A stretch of DNA of 39,904 bases from an uncultured bacterium (GTDB lineage: Bacteria > Bacillota > Clostridia > Oscillospirales > CAG-272): the NCBI GenBank assembly GCA_945920215.1, contig CAMEJM010000014.1, positions 1 through 39,904 on the forward strand. Direction: 5' to 3'. Under the pieces are notes generated by a model. The model saw only the letters and a list, made by a program, of their open reading frames with translations, searched no databases and had not been told where the DNA came from. The position numbers and the translations under genes are program-made. Position 1 is the stretch's first letter, and every line of letters begins with the position of its first letter. Positions 13,589-22,089 of the stretch are shown piece after piece.

Positions 13589-15475
13589 TTATACCATCAG
13601 GTTGCATACCAAATCACTGTATGCGGCGGGGTCGTCCACGCCCATACCGCTGACAAGGCGCGCCTGCGCCCACAGAATCTTGGCGTAGTTTGCCAGCCGA
13701 TCGCGGTCGGTGACGTACAACTCCTTGACCTTGGCGGCGATGGGGTGAGACAGATTGATCTCCAGCACGGTCTGCGCCTTGGGCGCTCCCTGCTCGTTGC
13801 CGGGCATCTTGCTCAACACCCGCTCCATCTCCAGAGACAGCTCGCCCTCGGTGGAAAGCCCCACGGCGTGATCGCCCAGCGTATTGGCAAAGCGCACCGC
13901 CTTGACCGCGTCGCCGATGCTGTCCTTCATGAATTTCAGGATTTCCTCGTTCTTGGTGTTTTCCTCCTTGACGGTTTCCTTTTCCTCATCGGAGGCGATG
14001 TCGAGGGCGTCGGTGCATACATTGGAGAACTGCTTGTCCTTGTACTCGCGCAGCATCTTGACGGCAAACTCGTCAATGTCGTCTGTCAGATAGAGTACCT
14101 CATACCCTTTCGACTTGACGGATTCCACCTGCGGCAGGCGGGCGATCTTCTCCGCGGTCTCCCCGCAGGCATAATATATCTTGTTCTGCCCCTCTTTGAC
14201 GCGCTCCGTATACTCGGCAAGCGTCACATATTTCCCCTCATTCGAGCTGCGGAACAGGAGCAGATCCTGAAGCGTGTCCTTATGCGCGCCATAGTCGGCG
14301 TACACGCCGTACTTGAGCTGCATTCCGAACGCTCTCCAGAACGCCTCGTACTTCTCGCGTTCGCTCTCGAGCATCTTGGTCAGCTCCGCGGTAATCTTCT
14401 TTTCCACCGCCTTGGCGATAACGCGCAGCTGGCGGTCATGCTGAAGCGTCTCGCGCGAAATATTCAGGGTCAGGTCGGCGCTGTCCACCAAGCCGTGGAC
14501 AAAGCTGTAATAATCCGGAAGCAGGTCCTTGCACTTGTCCATGATCATCACGCCGTTTGAATAAAGCTGCAAGCCCTTTTCGTAGTCTTTGGTGTAGAAG
14601 TTATAGGGCGCGTGCGCGGGGATAAACAGAAGCGCCTCAAAGGTCGCGGTGCCCTCGGACTTCTGGCGGATCACCTTGGCGGGCGCCTCCCAGTCAAAAA
14701 ACTTTTCGCGGTAGAATGCCGCGTATTCCTCGTCGGTCACCTCGCTCTGCTGCTTCTTCCACAGCGGCACCATGCTGTTGAGGGTCTTGTCCTCGGTCAC
14801 CGTCTCATATTCGTCCTTGCTGCCCTCTTTGAGCTGTTCGCGGGAGGTCAGCATACGGATCGGATAGCGGATATAGTCACTGTACTTCTTCACCAGCTCT
14901 TCAATGCGCCATTCGTCCAGATACTCGCCGTACTTCTCATCGTCGCCGTCCGGCTTGATGTGCAGGGTGATCACCGTGCCGTTGGTTTCCTTTTCACAGG
15001 GCTCGATCACATATCCGTCCACGCCCTCGGAAACCCAGCGCCATGCCTCGTCGGCGCCCCATGAGCGGCTCTCCACCGTGATGCGGTCGCTGACCATGAA
15101 CGCAGAGTAGAAGCCCACGCCGAACTGCCCGATAATGTCCACCTCGCTCTGCTCGCCCTCGGTCCGCTTGAAATCGAACGAACCGCTCTTCGCAATGGTG
15201 CCGAGGTTGTTTTCAAGTTCCTCGCGCGTCATGCCGCAGCCGTTGTCGGCAATGGTCAGGGTGCGCGCCTCTTTGTCGGGGGTAATACGGATTTCGTAAT
15301 CCCCGCGCGTAAGGATCACTCCGTTATCCGTCAGAGAACGGTAATAGAGCTTATCCACCGCGTCGCTTGCATTGGAAATGAGTTCACGCAGGAAGATTTC
15401 CTTATGCGTGTAGATCGAATTGATCATCATGTCCAAGAGCTTTTTGGATTCTGTCTTGAATTGCTTTTTTGCCAT
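13589..15475 (-). CDS. htpG: Molecular chaperone HtpG (Hsp90)
   Basis: HtpG is the bacterial Hsp90, a cytoplasmic ATP-driven dimeric chaperone. The 628 residues match the family. The GHKL ATPase domain shows LRELISNASDA (catalytic Glu and metal-binding Asn), then IADNGCGM, NLGTIAKSGS and GQFGVGFYSAFMV. The middle domain contains LYSNGVMIMD and DLTLNISRE with the conserved Arg. The C-terminal dimer domain ends the protein without the eukaryotic MEEVD tail. GAAAGG precedes the ATG. A TTGACA-16-TATAAT promoter drives it; no CIRCE element (heat-shock operator) was found upstream. Confidence 0.97.
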   Translation of the reverse strand: MAKKQFKTESKKLLDMMINSIYTHKEIFLRELISNASDAVDKLYYRSLTDNGVILTRGDYEIRITPDKEARTLTIADNGCGMTREELENNLGTIAKSGSFDFKRTEGEQSEVDIIGQFGVGFYSAFMVSDRITVESRSWGADEAWRWVSEGVDGYVIEPCEKETNGTVITLHIKPDGDDEKYGEYLDEWRIEELVKKYSDYIRYPIRMLTSREQLKEGSKDEYETVTEDKTLNSMVPLWKKQQSEVTDEEYAAFYREKFFDWEAPAKVIRQKSEGTATFEALLFIPAHAPYNFYTKDYEKGLQLYSNGVMIMDKCKDLLPDYYSFVHGLVDSADLTLNISRETLQHDRQLRVIAKAVEKKITAELTKMLESEREKYEAFWRAFGMQLKYGVYADYGAHKDTLQDLLLFRSSNEGKYVTLAEYTERVKEGQNKIYYACGETAEKIARLPQVESVKSKGYEVLYLTDDIDEFAVKMLREYKDKQFSNVCTDALDIASDEEKETVKEENTKNEEILKFMKDSIGDAVKAVRFANTLGDHAVGLSTEGELSLEMERVLSKMPGNEQGAPKAQTVLEINLSHPIAAKVKELYVTDRDRLANYAKILWAQARLVSGMGVDDPAAYSDLVCNLMV

Positions 15476-15538
15476 CTTTCATCACACCTTTCGCGTCGGT
15501 ATGGCACAACCGATGTCTTTTTCTATATAGTGATAAAT

Positions 15539-15566
15539 ATTATAATGGGAGTTTATGTTTTGTCAA
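15539..15566 (-). promoter_or_regulatory. Promoter of htpG
   Basis: Minus strand TTGACA (15561-15566), 16 bases, TATAAT (15539-15544). Confidence 0.8.
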
Positions 15567-15586
15567 TCACTTTTTTGTGAATAAAG

Positions 15587-15616
15587 AATGACAGCGGGGA
15601 GCCTCCCGCTGTCATT
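15587..15616 (-). terminator. Terminator after the nucleotidyltransferase-family gene
   Basis: A 12-bp stem AATGACAGCGGG with its complement, centred at about 15601, followed leftward by CTTTATT. Confidence 0.65.
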
Positions 15617-15651
15617 GTAAATTGCTTGAAAGGCAGGCGCATACCTGCGTT

Positions 15652-16773
15652 TCATTTTTCCGTATTTGTGCCGCCGAGGTCAAGCCCCGTGATACTGCAA
15701 ACGCGTTCGCGCGTCTTGACGCTTCTCAGCGTTGCCTCTCTGCCGCCCTCGCGCCGTATCTTGTCGCGGTGGCGTGAGAAAATGCAGGCGAACCCGCGCA
15801 CCGCCCAAAACACAGGGAGCAGAACGGGGCAAAGGCGCAGTACCGGGTACCGCCGCTTCATCACATGATAAGGCGGGAAAATTACATAAATGCGGCGCTT
15901 CTTGGAATCGTCCGCGTCTGCGGTGTATGCGCTGTTGGAGGCGATGTAACTGCCGAGCAGCATGAGGTCGTCGGTCTGCTCCGCGCCGCCGAACCACACC
16001 TCGCACAAAGCCTCTATCGCATGCGCAAAGCGCAGGATCCCCAGTTTTTCAAGCTCGGCCTCCAGCTTCCCGCGGTCGAGGTTCGGCTTGGCATTCCGGT
16101 ACACGTACAGGTCCAGGATCATGCGGATGCTGATCCGGTCGATCACCATCAGATAGCTGAGCTGGGTCAGTATATACAGGCAGTAATCCTCGTCCGTCAT
16201 GCGGTATTCCACGCCGTCGTCGGTTAGGAAGCGCTCCCACGCATCGCCGAAATAAGCGGTGACCGCCTCCGATATGGGTATCAGTGCGGTGTGCAGTATG
16301 ATACGCACATGATCCAGCGCCCAGACCGCCTCGGTCTCGGTTACGGCAACGCAGTGAAAGCCGTAGCCGGACAGGATTTCTCCCAGTTCCTCCAGTTTTT
16401 CCGCATCGCACAGCAGTTCCAGATCGCCGGAGGTGCGCCATGTCGGCTCCGGGTACAGAGCGCGCATACACCAACCGCGCATGGGCATATAGCGGATCTC
16501 GCGCCGGTGCAGTTCCTCAAAGAGCGCCCGGGCATAATGCTCCTGCCGGATGTGGTCGCCCACTGCGGTGAAATAAATGGTTTCAATCTGTTGTATCTGC
16601 GCGGGGGAAACGTCGTTGCGCCCGGAAATGCAGCGGTACACAAAGCCCGTCAGTCGGTGGCGCTGCGCCAGCTCGATCAGGCGCCCCCAATGTATATGTG
16701 CAGGCAGCGCGGTGCCATGCAGCACATGGTTGACCGCCGCGATCAGTTCGGTATAAATCTGTCTCTTTTCCAT
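15652..16773 (-). CDS. Nucleotidyltransferase-family protein (NTP_transf_5)
   Basis: A 373-residue protein of the PF14907 type, predicted nucleotidyltransferases that often accompany polysaccharide or peptide gene clusters. Visible are the N-terminal helices (YTELIAAVNHVLHG; GRLIELAQRHRLTGFVY) and the core ALYPEPTWRTSGDLELLCD, where R-x-S-G-D-L-E-L supplies the acidic pair. The family usually has R-x-x-x-D-[ILV]-D, so Glu replaces the second Asp here. A basic C-terminal segment near FWAVRGFACIF may touch the membrane. Start at 16773 (MEKRQIY) with GGAG nearby; a TTG reading from 16905 starts too close to the transcript start. The sugar transferase next door suggests a surface glycan role. Confidence 0.75.
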   Translation of the reverse strand: MEKRQIYTELIAAVNHVLHGTALPAHIHWGRLIELAQRHRLTGFVYRCISGRNDVSPAQIQQIETIYFTAVGDHIRQEHYARALFEELHRREIRYMPMRGWCMRALYPEPTWRTSGDLELLCDAEKLEELGEILSGYGFHCVAVTETEAVWALDHVRIILHTALIPISEAVTAYFGDAWERFLTDDGVEYRMTDEDYCLYILTQLSYLMVIDRISIRMILDLYVYRNAKPNLDRGKLEAELEKLGILRFAHAIEALCEVWFGGAEQTDDLMLLGSYIASNSAYTADADDSKKRRIYVIFPPYHVMKRRYPVLRLCPVLLPVFWAVRGFACIFSRHRDKIRREGGREATLRSVKTRERVCSITGLDLGGTNTEK

Positions 16774-16918
16774 ATTCTCCGTTATCCGTAAAGAGAGATG
16801 AAGCGGAATACCCCTCCGAGGGGGCGGTTGGCTGTCCGCCACACCGCATATACGTCTATCTTTCACCGTACTGTGTACGGCAGATTCATTGCATGGTTCT
16901 ATCAAAATAGTATAACTG

Positions 16919-16947
16919 ATTTTATCATTCTATACAAGATTTGTCAA
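16919..16947 (-). promoter_or_regulatory. Promoter of the nucleotidyltransferase-family gene
   Basis: Minus strand TTGACA (16942-16947), 17 bases, TAAAAT (16919-16924). The leader to the start is about 140 bases. Confidence 0.65.
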
Positions 16948-17029
16948 CACCTCTTGCCACACCGCGGTCGGCAACGTGTCAGCACGGGCAGGATGCGCAC
17001 TGCGGCGATTGTTTCCGGAGAAATCAAAA

Positions 17030-17052
17030 ACCGGGGCGCTTGCGGCACCCCG
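17030..17052 (-). terminator. Terminator after the sugar transferase gene
   Basis: CCGGGGTGC and GCGCCCCGG pair around a short loop; T5 follows leftward. T-runs lie on both sides, so it may work in both directions. Confidence 0.8.
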
Positions 17053-17063
17053 GAATCCTTTTT

Positions 17064-17924
17064 TTATTTTGCGCCTTTCCCTTTCAGCACCGAAGAAATG
17101 GTCTTGAAAAAGATCTTAACGTCCAGCAGGAAAGAGCGGTTCTGCGCATAGTACAACTCCATCTCCTGGCGTTTTCCCTCGGCATATCCCACGTCATTGC
17201 GGGCATACGCCTGCCAATAACCGGTGAGCCCGGGTTTGACGGATAAAAATACGTCGCGCTTGTTAAAATACTGTTGCGTTTCCTCTTCGACAACGGGGCG
17301 GGGACCGATAAGGGACAGCCGTCCGGTGAAAACATCCCATATCTGCGGCAGCTCGTCCAGACTGGTACGGCGGAGCACATTCCCGATTTTGGTGATACGG
17401 GGGTCGTTGTCGATCTTGTATTCCGTATGGTACTGATGCAGTTGCTCCGGCGTGAGCATGGAGGCAAGCTGATCGGCGTTTTTCTTCATACTGCGGAACT
17501 TGTGGATATAAATGACCTTTCCGCCTCGCCCGATACGCTTGTGGCTGTAAAAGACCTTTCCGCCGTCGTCATGCTTGATCAGAATGGCGATGACGATATA
17601 CACCGGCCAGATAACAAGCAACAGCAGCCCGGACAGAATGATATCCGTCAGCCGCTTGAAAAATGCATAGAAAGGCTTTTTGCGGTAGGTGTAGGGAAGC
17701 GCGTTGATAAACGCTTCGGTCTCGGCACGCTGTGCCGCCTCGCTCTCGGAAAGCCGCTTTGCCTCGCGGTCAGCCGCGGTGTCGTTCTCCCGATCGCCCT
17801 CCTGCGCTTGTCCTGCCTCTGCCACGGTTTTCTCCTGTTCCCCGGCGGCGGAGTCCGCCTCTGTATTTTGTCGCTCCAAAGTGGCGGTAACGCCCGACTC
17901 TGTATCGTAATTCATGTATGACAT
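17064..17924 (-). CDS. Polyprenyl-phosphate sugar-phosphate transferase (WcaJ/ExoY type)
   Basis: This 286-residue membrane enzyme starts exopolysaccharide or glycan synthesis by moving a sugar phosphate onto undecaprenyl phosphate. The bacterial sugar transferase domain (PF02397) is clear: FKRLTDIILSGLLLLVIWP (membrane helix, about 88-106), FYSHKRIGRGGKVIYIHKFR (catalytic basic segment), the D-x-R-I-T-K-I-G pattern DPRITKIGNVLRRTSLDELP, LIGPRPV and LSVKPGLTGYWQ. The first 75 residues are acidic, low complexity and probably disordered, unusual for the small ExoY class but without the extra spans of WcaJ. A consensus promoter lies upstream, with AAAGGA before the ATG. Confidence 0.92.
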   Translation of the reverse strand: MSYMNYDTESGVTATLERQNTEADSAAGEQEKTVAEAGQAQEGDRENDTAADREAKRLSESEAAQRAETEAFINALPYTYRKKPFYAFFKRLTDIILSGLLLLVIWPVYIVIAILIKHDDGGKVFYSHKRIGRGGKVIYIHKFRSMKKNADQLASMLTPEQLHQYHTEYKIDNDPRITKIGNVLRRTSLDELPQIWDVFTGRLSLIGPRPVVEEETQQYFNKRDVFLSVKPGLTGYWQAYARNDVGYAEGKRQEMELYYAQNRSFLLDVKIFFKTISSVLKGKGAK

Positions 17925-17988
17925 CCTTTTGCACTCGATTTGCGCGGCGGTTTGCCGCGGTTACGTTTGCTTCTTATCCGCTATCTAC

Positions 17989-18017
17989 ATTATAGTTTGT
18001 ATTCTGTTTCTTGTCAA
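17989..18017 (-). promoter_or_regulatory. Promoter of the sugar transferase gene
   Basis: Minus strand TTGACA (18012-18017), 17 bases, TATAAT (17989-17994). Confidence 0.85.
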
Positions 18018-18144
18018 CTCCCGCGCCTGATCCGACGCCTTCGCTCTGCTTTTATTGTCCCCCGCGCGGCGCCTTCTTAACACAGGCGTGCGACGGCAAT
18101 ATCCCCGTTTTTTTCCGTAAAAACGCCGCCGGTACATATACAAA

Positions 18145-18166
18145 AAGCCGGGCGGTTCCCCGGCTT
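18145..18166 (-). terminator. Terminator after the L15-like membrane protein gene
   Basis: AAGCCGGG (18145-18152) pairs with CCCGGCTT (18159-18166), followed leftward by T5. Confidence 0.8.
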
Positions 18167-18192
18167 CTGTTTTGATTTTTCGGAAAAAACAA

Positions 18193-18864
18193 TCAACGGG
18201 ACGACCCGTACCTGAGTTTTACCGCTCTGCCCCCGGTCAGGGAGAGCATCTTCACCGCAGTGAGTGAAAAATCGTCCGCCGCCACCATCAGCGGCTTGCG
18301 CAGCACCCCGCGCGCCTCCACCGTCACGGCGCTGACAGTCTCGCCTATCAACCCCTGCTTTCTGAGGATACTCAGGTCCACATAAGAATACGGAGAAAAA
18401 CTGTCGGACAGCACGTCGGTATAAATGAAAGCGCGGATCTCCTGCTCCGGCGCCCCGTCGCGGAATACCACGGCGCAAAGATTGTTCGCTTTTTCGTCGG
18501 AGAGCAGAGCGTCCGCGTCCTCCGCGCGCACACAGCTGCGCACGCTGACCCCGTCCCTTGCTTCCTCCACGAAGCTCACCATGTTGGAAAGCGTGCCGGG
18601 CACAGGCATGAACACCGTCGGCCTTTCGGGCGGTAATTCCTCCTGCGGGACCACGCGCACGTCGGCGCTCATCTCCTGCGGCTTAGGCGGATCGAGCTCG
18701 CGTCGCACCTCGTCCTCCAGCGCGCGGTCATGGCGGCGGCGCAGGATAAGCACCGTGACCGCCCATACAACGGCAATCACCGCCACAGCCCCCGCCACGG
18801 CAAGATATAAGACCGATCTTTGCAAAGCGAACGTCAAAGCGAACGGATGCGTCAGTGCAGGCAT
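18193..18864 (-). CDS. Single-span membrane protein with L15-like C-terminal domain
   Basis: The 223-residue protein has one N-terminal membrane span (about 18-42), a basic stop-transfer stretch ILRRRHDR and a Pro/Glu-rich linker. From about residue 155 the sequence reads VDLSILRKQGLIGETVSAV, then GVLRKPLMVAADDFSLTAV and SLTGGRAVKL. This follows the end of ribosomal protein uL15 (L15: a V-D-L-x-x-L-x-x-x-G-L-I helix, then a G-x-L-x-K-x-L-x-V strand, A-x-x-F-S-x-x-A and G-G). The protein is not the ribosomal L15, which lacks a membrane span and sits in the spc operon. What the domain binds at the membrane is unknown. GGGGGAGG precedes the ATG. Confidence 0.6.
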   Translation of the reverse strand: MPALTHPFALTFALQRSVLYLAVAGAVAVIAVVWAVTVLILRRRHDRALEDEVRRELDPPKPQEMSADVRVVPQEELPPERPTVFMPVPGTLSNMVSFVEEARDGVSVRSCVRAEDADALLSDEKANNLCAVVFRDGAPEQEIRAFIYTDVLSDSFSPYSYVDLSILRKQGLIGETVSAVTVEARGVLRKPLMVAADDFSLTAVKMLSLTGGRAVKLRYGSSR

Positions 18865-18943
18865 AGGATCCTCCCCCGGTTTCCGCCCCGTTTTGGGGCG
18901 GCGGCTCCCCCGCCCGTGGGCGGTCGCCGTTTTTTATGAGATG

Positions 18944-18972
18944 AGTATAGCATATCTGCCGTGTCAAATCAA
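18944..18972 (-). promoter_or_regulatory. Promoter of the L15-like membrane protein gene
   Basis: Minus strand TTGATT (18967-18972), 17 bases, TATACT (18944-18949). Between it and the gene are two GC-rich hairpins. The rest of the divergent gap to 19249 (about 280 bases) shows nothing beyond the HPr ribosome site. Confidence 0.6.
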
Positions 18973-19249
18973 GGGGAGCAGTGGCGGCGGCGATCCCCTT
19001 TTTCCCTGTCTCCGCTACGCTTTTTCGGATGTTTCCCGCGCATTCCCGTGGGTGTCATATCCTGCTGTTTTGCCGCATATGATGTTGTTAAAAATGCACA
19101 GTTGAATTTTTCCTTTTTATTTCACATTGCGCAAAACGACGATTTTTGTACCGTAGTTTATCTTACGGTTGATTTTGCGTTGGGTGCTGTGCTAAACTTA
19201 GACTGATAATTATCCGATTTTCCTATTTCCGAATAAGGAGCAATCAAAA

Positions 19250-19513
19250 ATGATCACCCGTAATGTTGAAATAACCAATCCCATCGGGCTGCACGCCAGC
19301 CCCGCTTCTTTCTTCATTCAGCAGGCGTGTTCGTTCCAAAGCACTATCTGGGTCGAAAAGGGCGACCGCAAAGTCAATGCCAAAAGTCTGCTCGGCGTGT
19401 TGTCTATGGGCATTCGCCAAGGCGAGACGGTTACCTTGATTGCCGACGGCGCCGATGAAAAAGCCGCGCTCGACGGTTTGATCGACCTGCTCCACAACAA
19501 GCTCGCCGACTGA
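19250..19513 (+). CDS. HPr family phosphocarrier protein
   Basis: An 87-residue HPr-like protein of the phosphotransferase system. His15 lies in IGLHASPAS and Ser46 in AKSLLGVLSMG, the site of HPr kinase. Both phosphorylation sites are present, but Arg17, which in HPr follows the active His (LHARPA) and stabilises the phosphohistidine, is Ser here. This may lower phosphotransfer from enzyme I and favour a regulatory role like Crh, though Crh itself lacks His15. AAGGAG precedes the ATG. It is a single-gene unit with its own terminator before uvrC. I leave the symbol empty because ptsH or a paralogue cannot be told apart. Confidence 0.88.
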   Translation: MITRNVEITNPIGLHASPASFFIQQACSFQSTIWVEKGDRKVNAKSLLGVLSMGIRQGETVTLIADGADEKAALDGLIDLLHNKLAD

Positions 19514-19563
19514 TTTGCCGGGAGGCGCACTTCCCCTGTCGCCATCCCTCATGCCGGTATATA

Positions 19564-19588
19564 CGCCGCGGTACGTCCGCGGCGTTTT
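19564..19588 (+). terminator. Terminator after the HPr gene
   Basis: CGCCGCGG (19564-19571) pairs with CCGCGGCG (19577-19584), followed by TTTTG. Confidence 0.85.
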
Positions 19589-19598
19589 GCTTTGCAAA

Positions 19599-19627
19599 TT
19601 GACAAGGCAGGCGGGGAATGCTACAAT
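19599..19627 (+). promoter_or_regulatory. Promoter of uvrC-rsmD-coaD
   Basis: TTGACA (19599-19604), 17 bases, TACAAT (19622-19627). Confidence 0.8.
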
Positions 19628-19689
19628 GAAAGAAACACATTGCGGCAAGCAATGAACACCGCGGGACGACCCGAAGCAAAGGAGGCGCC

Positions 19690-21522
19690 ATGAATCCACA
19701 CCTGACAGAGCTGCGGCAAAAGGCGGCTTCCCTGCCCCTGTTGCCGGGCGTATATCTGATGAAGAACCCCGAGGGCGAGATCATCTACGTCGGGAAATCC
19801 CGGAAGCTCCGCAACCGCGTCAGTTCCTATTTCAACGGCGTGCCGGAGCAATACAAAACCCGTAAAATGGTTTCCCATGTGGCGGACTTCGATTATATCG
19901 TATGCGACGGTGAAATGGAAGCGCTCACGCTGGAAAACACGCTGATCAAAAAGCACGCCCCGCACTACAACATCCGCCTCAAGGACGCAAAGTCCTATCC
20001 CTATATCAAGGTCACGAATGAAGCCTATCCGCGGGTGATCGTCACCCGCCAGCGGGTCAGCGACGGCGGGAAGTATTACGGCCCGTACGCCTCGTCCGCC
20101 GCGGCGCATGAAGCGGCGGATACCGTCAACCGCATTTTCGCCCTCCCCACCTGCCGCCGGGTGTTCCCGCGTGACATCGGACGGGAGCGCCCCTGTCTCT
20201 ATGCCCAGATGGGGCGGTGCGTCGCGCCCTGCGCCGGCGGGGTGGAAACCGGGCGGTACGCCTCCCTTGTCCGCGCTGCGGAGGGGGTTCTTGCGGGCAA
20301 CGTGCGCGAAACAGAGGAACTGCTGACCGCTTCCATGGCGCAGGCGGCGGAAGCCGAGCAGTATGAGCTTGCCGCGCATTACCGGGACGCCGCCCGCGCC
20401 CTTGCAAGGCTCTCCGACAAACAGAAGGTGGTGGGGGACGCGCATGAAAACCGCGACGTCTTTGCTCTGTGGCAGGACGAGCTTTGCGGCGTGCTTGCGG
20501 TCCTGACAGTGCGCGACGGGAAATTGCAGAAGAAAAGCGAGTTTCTGTTCTCCGCCGCCGCCCTCGCCGAAACCGAGGATCTCCCGGCGCTCCTGACCGG
20601 GTTCTACGACGGCGCCGACTGCCCGCCGCCCGAGGTTCTGCTTGCCTTTGAACTGGAAGAAAGCGAATACTCCCTGCTCTCGGATTACCTCTCCGCACAG
20701 GCGGGGCGGCGCGTGCGTGTCTGCACCCCGCGGCGCGGGAAATTGCGGCACCTCGCCGACATGGCGCTCACCAACGCGCGGGAGCGCGCGGCGCTGTGGC
20801 GTACCGAAACCGAGCGTGAAAATTCCGTAATGACCACCCTTGCTTCTCTGCTGGGGCTTTCCGCGCCGCCGATGCGCGTCGAAGCGTACGACATCTCCGA
20901 AATCGGAGAAGAGTATATCACCGCCGCCATGGCGGTCACGGAGGGCACAAAATTCAAAAACAGCGATTACCGCACCTTCCGCATGAAAACCCTCTCCGGC
21001 GTGGACGACTGCGGCGCCATGCGGGAAGCCCTGACCCGCCGCCTCTCCCATATCGGGGACGGCAGCCCCTCTCTCGGCACGGCGCCCGATCTGATTTTGC
21101 TGGACGGGGGCGTCGGACAGGTGAACGCCGTCCGGGGGGTTCTGCGGGAGATGGGGCTCGAAATCCCCCTCTTCGGCATGATGAAAGACGACTACCACAA
21201 GACCCGCGCGCTCACCGACGGGAAGCGGGAGCTTTCGGTCGCGGGGGAGCAAGCCGTCTATGTCTATCTCTATAAATTGCAGGAAGAAGTACACCGTATC
21301 GCGGTGCGCTCGGTCATGAACGCCAAGCGCAAAACCCTGCGCCGCTCCTCCCTTGAGGATATTCCCGGCGTGGGAGCCGCCAAGGCGAAAAAACTGCTCG
21401 CCTGTATGCCCGTTTCCCGCTTGCGTGAAGCCAGCGAGGAAGAAATGCGCGCCGCGGGCGTAAGCGAAAAGGACGCAGCGCGCGTATGGCAATTCTACCA
21501 CGGAAAGGACGAAACACAATGA
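19690..21522 (+). CDS. uvrC: Excinuclease ABC subunit C
   Basis: UvrC makes both incisions in nucleotide excision repair after UvrA and UvrB locate damage. The 610-residue protein opens with the GIY-YIG nuclease (GVYLMKNPEGEIIYVGKSRK, about 18-37) for the 3' cut. A Cys-containing segment follows (CRRVFPRDIGRERPCLYAQM, then CVAPC). The UVR motif binding UvrB lies near 200-235, and the RNase H-like domain for the 5' cut has EAYDISEIGEEY and LILLDGGVGQVNAV. Tandem helix-hairpin-helix motifs close the protein (LEDIPGVGAAKAKKLL). AAAGGAGG precedes the ATG. Its stop overlaps the rsmD start (ATGA). Confidence 0.97.
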   Translation: MNPHLTELRQKAASLPLLPGVYLMKNPEGEIIYVGKSRKLRNRVSSYFNGVPEQYKTRKMVSHVADFDYIVCDGEMEALTLENTLIKKHAPHYNIRLKDAKSYPYIKVTNEAYPRVIVTRQRVSDGGKYYGPYASSAAAHEAADTVNRIFALPTCRRVFPRDIGRERPCLYAQMGRCVAPCAGGVETGRYASLVRAAEGVLAGNVRETEELLTASMAQAAEAEQYELAAHYRDAARALARLSDKQKVVGDAHENRDVFALWQDELCGVLAVLTVRDGKLQKKSEFLFSAAALAETEDLPALLTGFYDGADCPPPEVLLAFELEESEYSLLSDYLSAQAGRRVRVCTPRRGKLRHLADMALTNARERAALWRTETERENSVMTTLASLLGLSAPPMRVEAYDISEIGEEYITAAMAVTEGTKFKNSDYRTFRMKTLSGVDDCGAMREALTRRLSHIGDGSPSLGTAPDLILLDGGVGQVNAVRGVLREMGLEIPLFGMMKDDYHKTRALTDGKRELSVAGEQAVYVYLYKLQEEVHRIAVRSVMNAKRKTLRRSSLEDIPGVGAAKAKKLLACMPVSRLREASEEEMRAAGVSEKDAARVWQFYHGKDETQ

Positions 21523-22088
21523 TGCGGATTGTCACCGGCAGCGCCAAAGGCGTGCGCCTGAATACCTTGGAGGGGGACGCCACCCGTCCCACCTCGGAGC
21601 GGGTGAAAGAAGCCGTCTTTTCCTCCCTGCAATTCGACCTTGCCGGGCGGCGGGTACTGGATCTGTTCGCGGGCAGCGGACAGCTCGGCTTGGAGGCCAT
21701 GTCCCGCGGCGCGGTGAGCGCCATGTTTGTGGATGCGGCGCCCGCGGCAATGGCAGTGGTCAAGGAGAACGCTGTAAAAACAGGCTTTTTCTCCTCCTGC
21801 CGCTATCTGATCTCCGACTATCGCTCCTATATCCGCAAGGCGGGCGGGCGCGATACATGGGACTTGATCTTCATCGACCCGCCGTATGCGTTGCACTGTG
21901 TCGGGGACGCGCTGGCGCGCATCCTGCAAGCGGGGATTGCCGCGCCCGGCTGTCTTTTCGTGTGCGAGAGCGGAGAGGAAGACATTTTCGCGGGGCAGCC
22001 GGAGTTGGCAGCCCGCTTTGAACTTGTGAAAGCCGCAAGGTACAGCATTACCTATATTACCATTCTTCGTCTCAAAGAGGAGCCGTGA
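21519..22088 (+). CDS. rsmD: 16S rRNA (guanine-966-N2)-methyltransferase RsmD
   Basis: RsmD methylates G966 of 16S rRNA during 30S assembly. The 189-residue protein starts MMRIVTGSAKG, with RPTSERVKEAVFSSL, the SAM-binding loop VLDLFAGSGQLGLEAMSRGA, and the catalytic LIFIDPPYA (D-P-P-Y) motif. The start at 21519 overlaps the uvrC stop; a reading from 21486 lies inside uvrC and is not needed. It ends one base before coaD; rsmD-coaD adjacency is widespread in Bacillota and supports both. Confidence 0.94.
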   Translation: MMRIVTGSAKGVRLNTLEGDATRPTSERVKEAVFSSLQFDLAGRRVLDLFAGSGQLGLEAMSRGAVSAMFVDAAPAAMAVVKENAVKTGFFSSCRYLISDYRSYIRKAGGRDTWDLIFIDPPYALHCVGDALARILQAGIAAPGCLFVCESGEEDIFAGQPELAARFELVKAARYSITYITILRLKEEP

Positions 22089-22089
22089 T

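Noticed and set aside
15476-15600. CIRCE heat-shock operator upstream of htpG
   Set aside because: The TTAGCACTC-N9-GAGTGCTAA element is absent; only a normal sigma-A promoter is seen.
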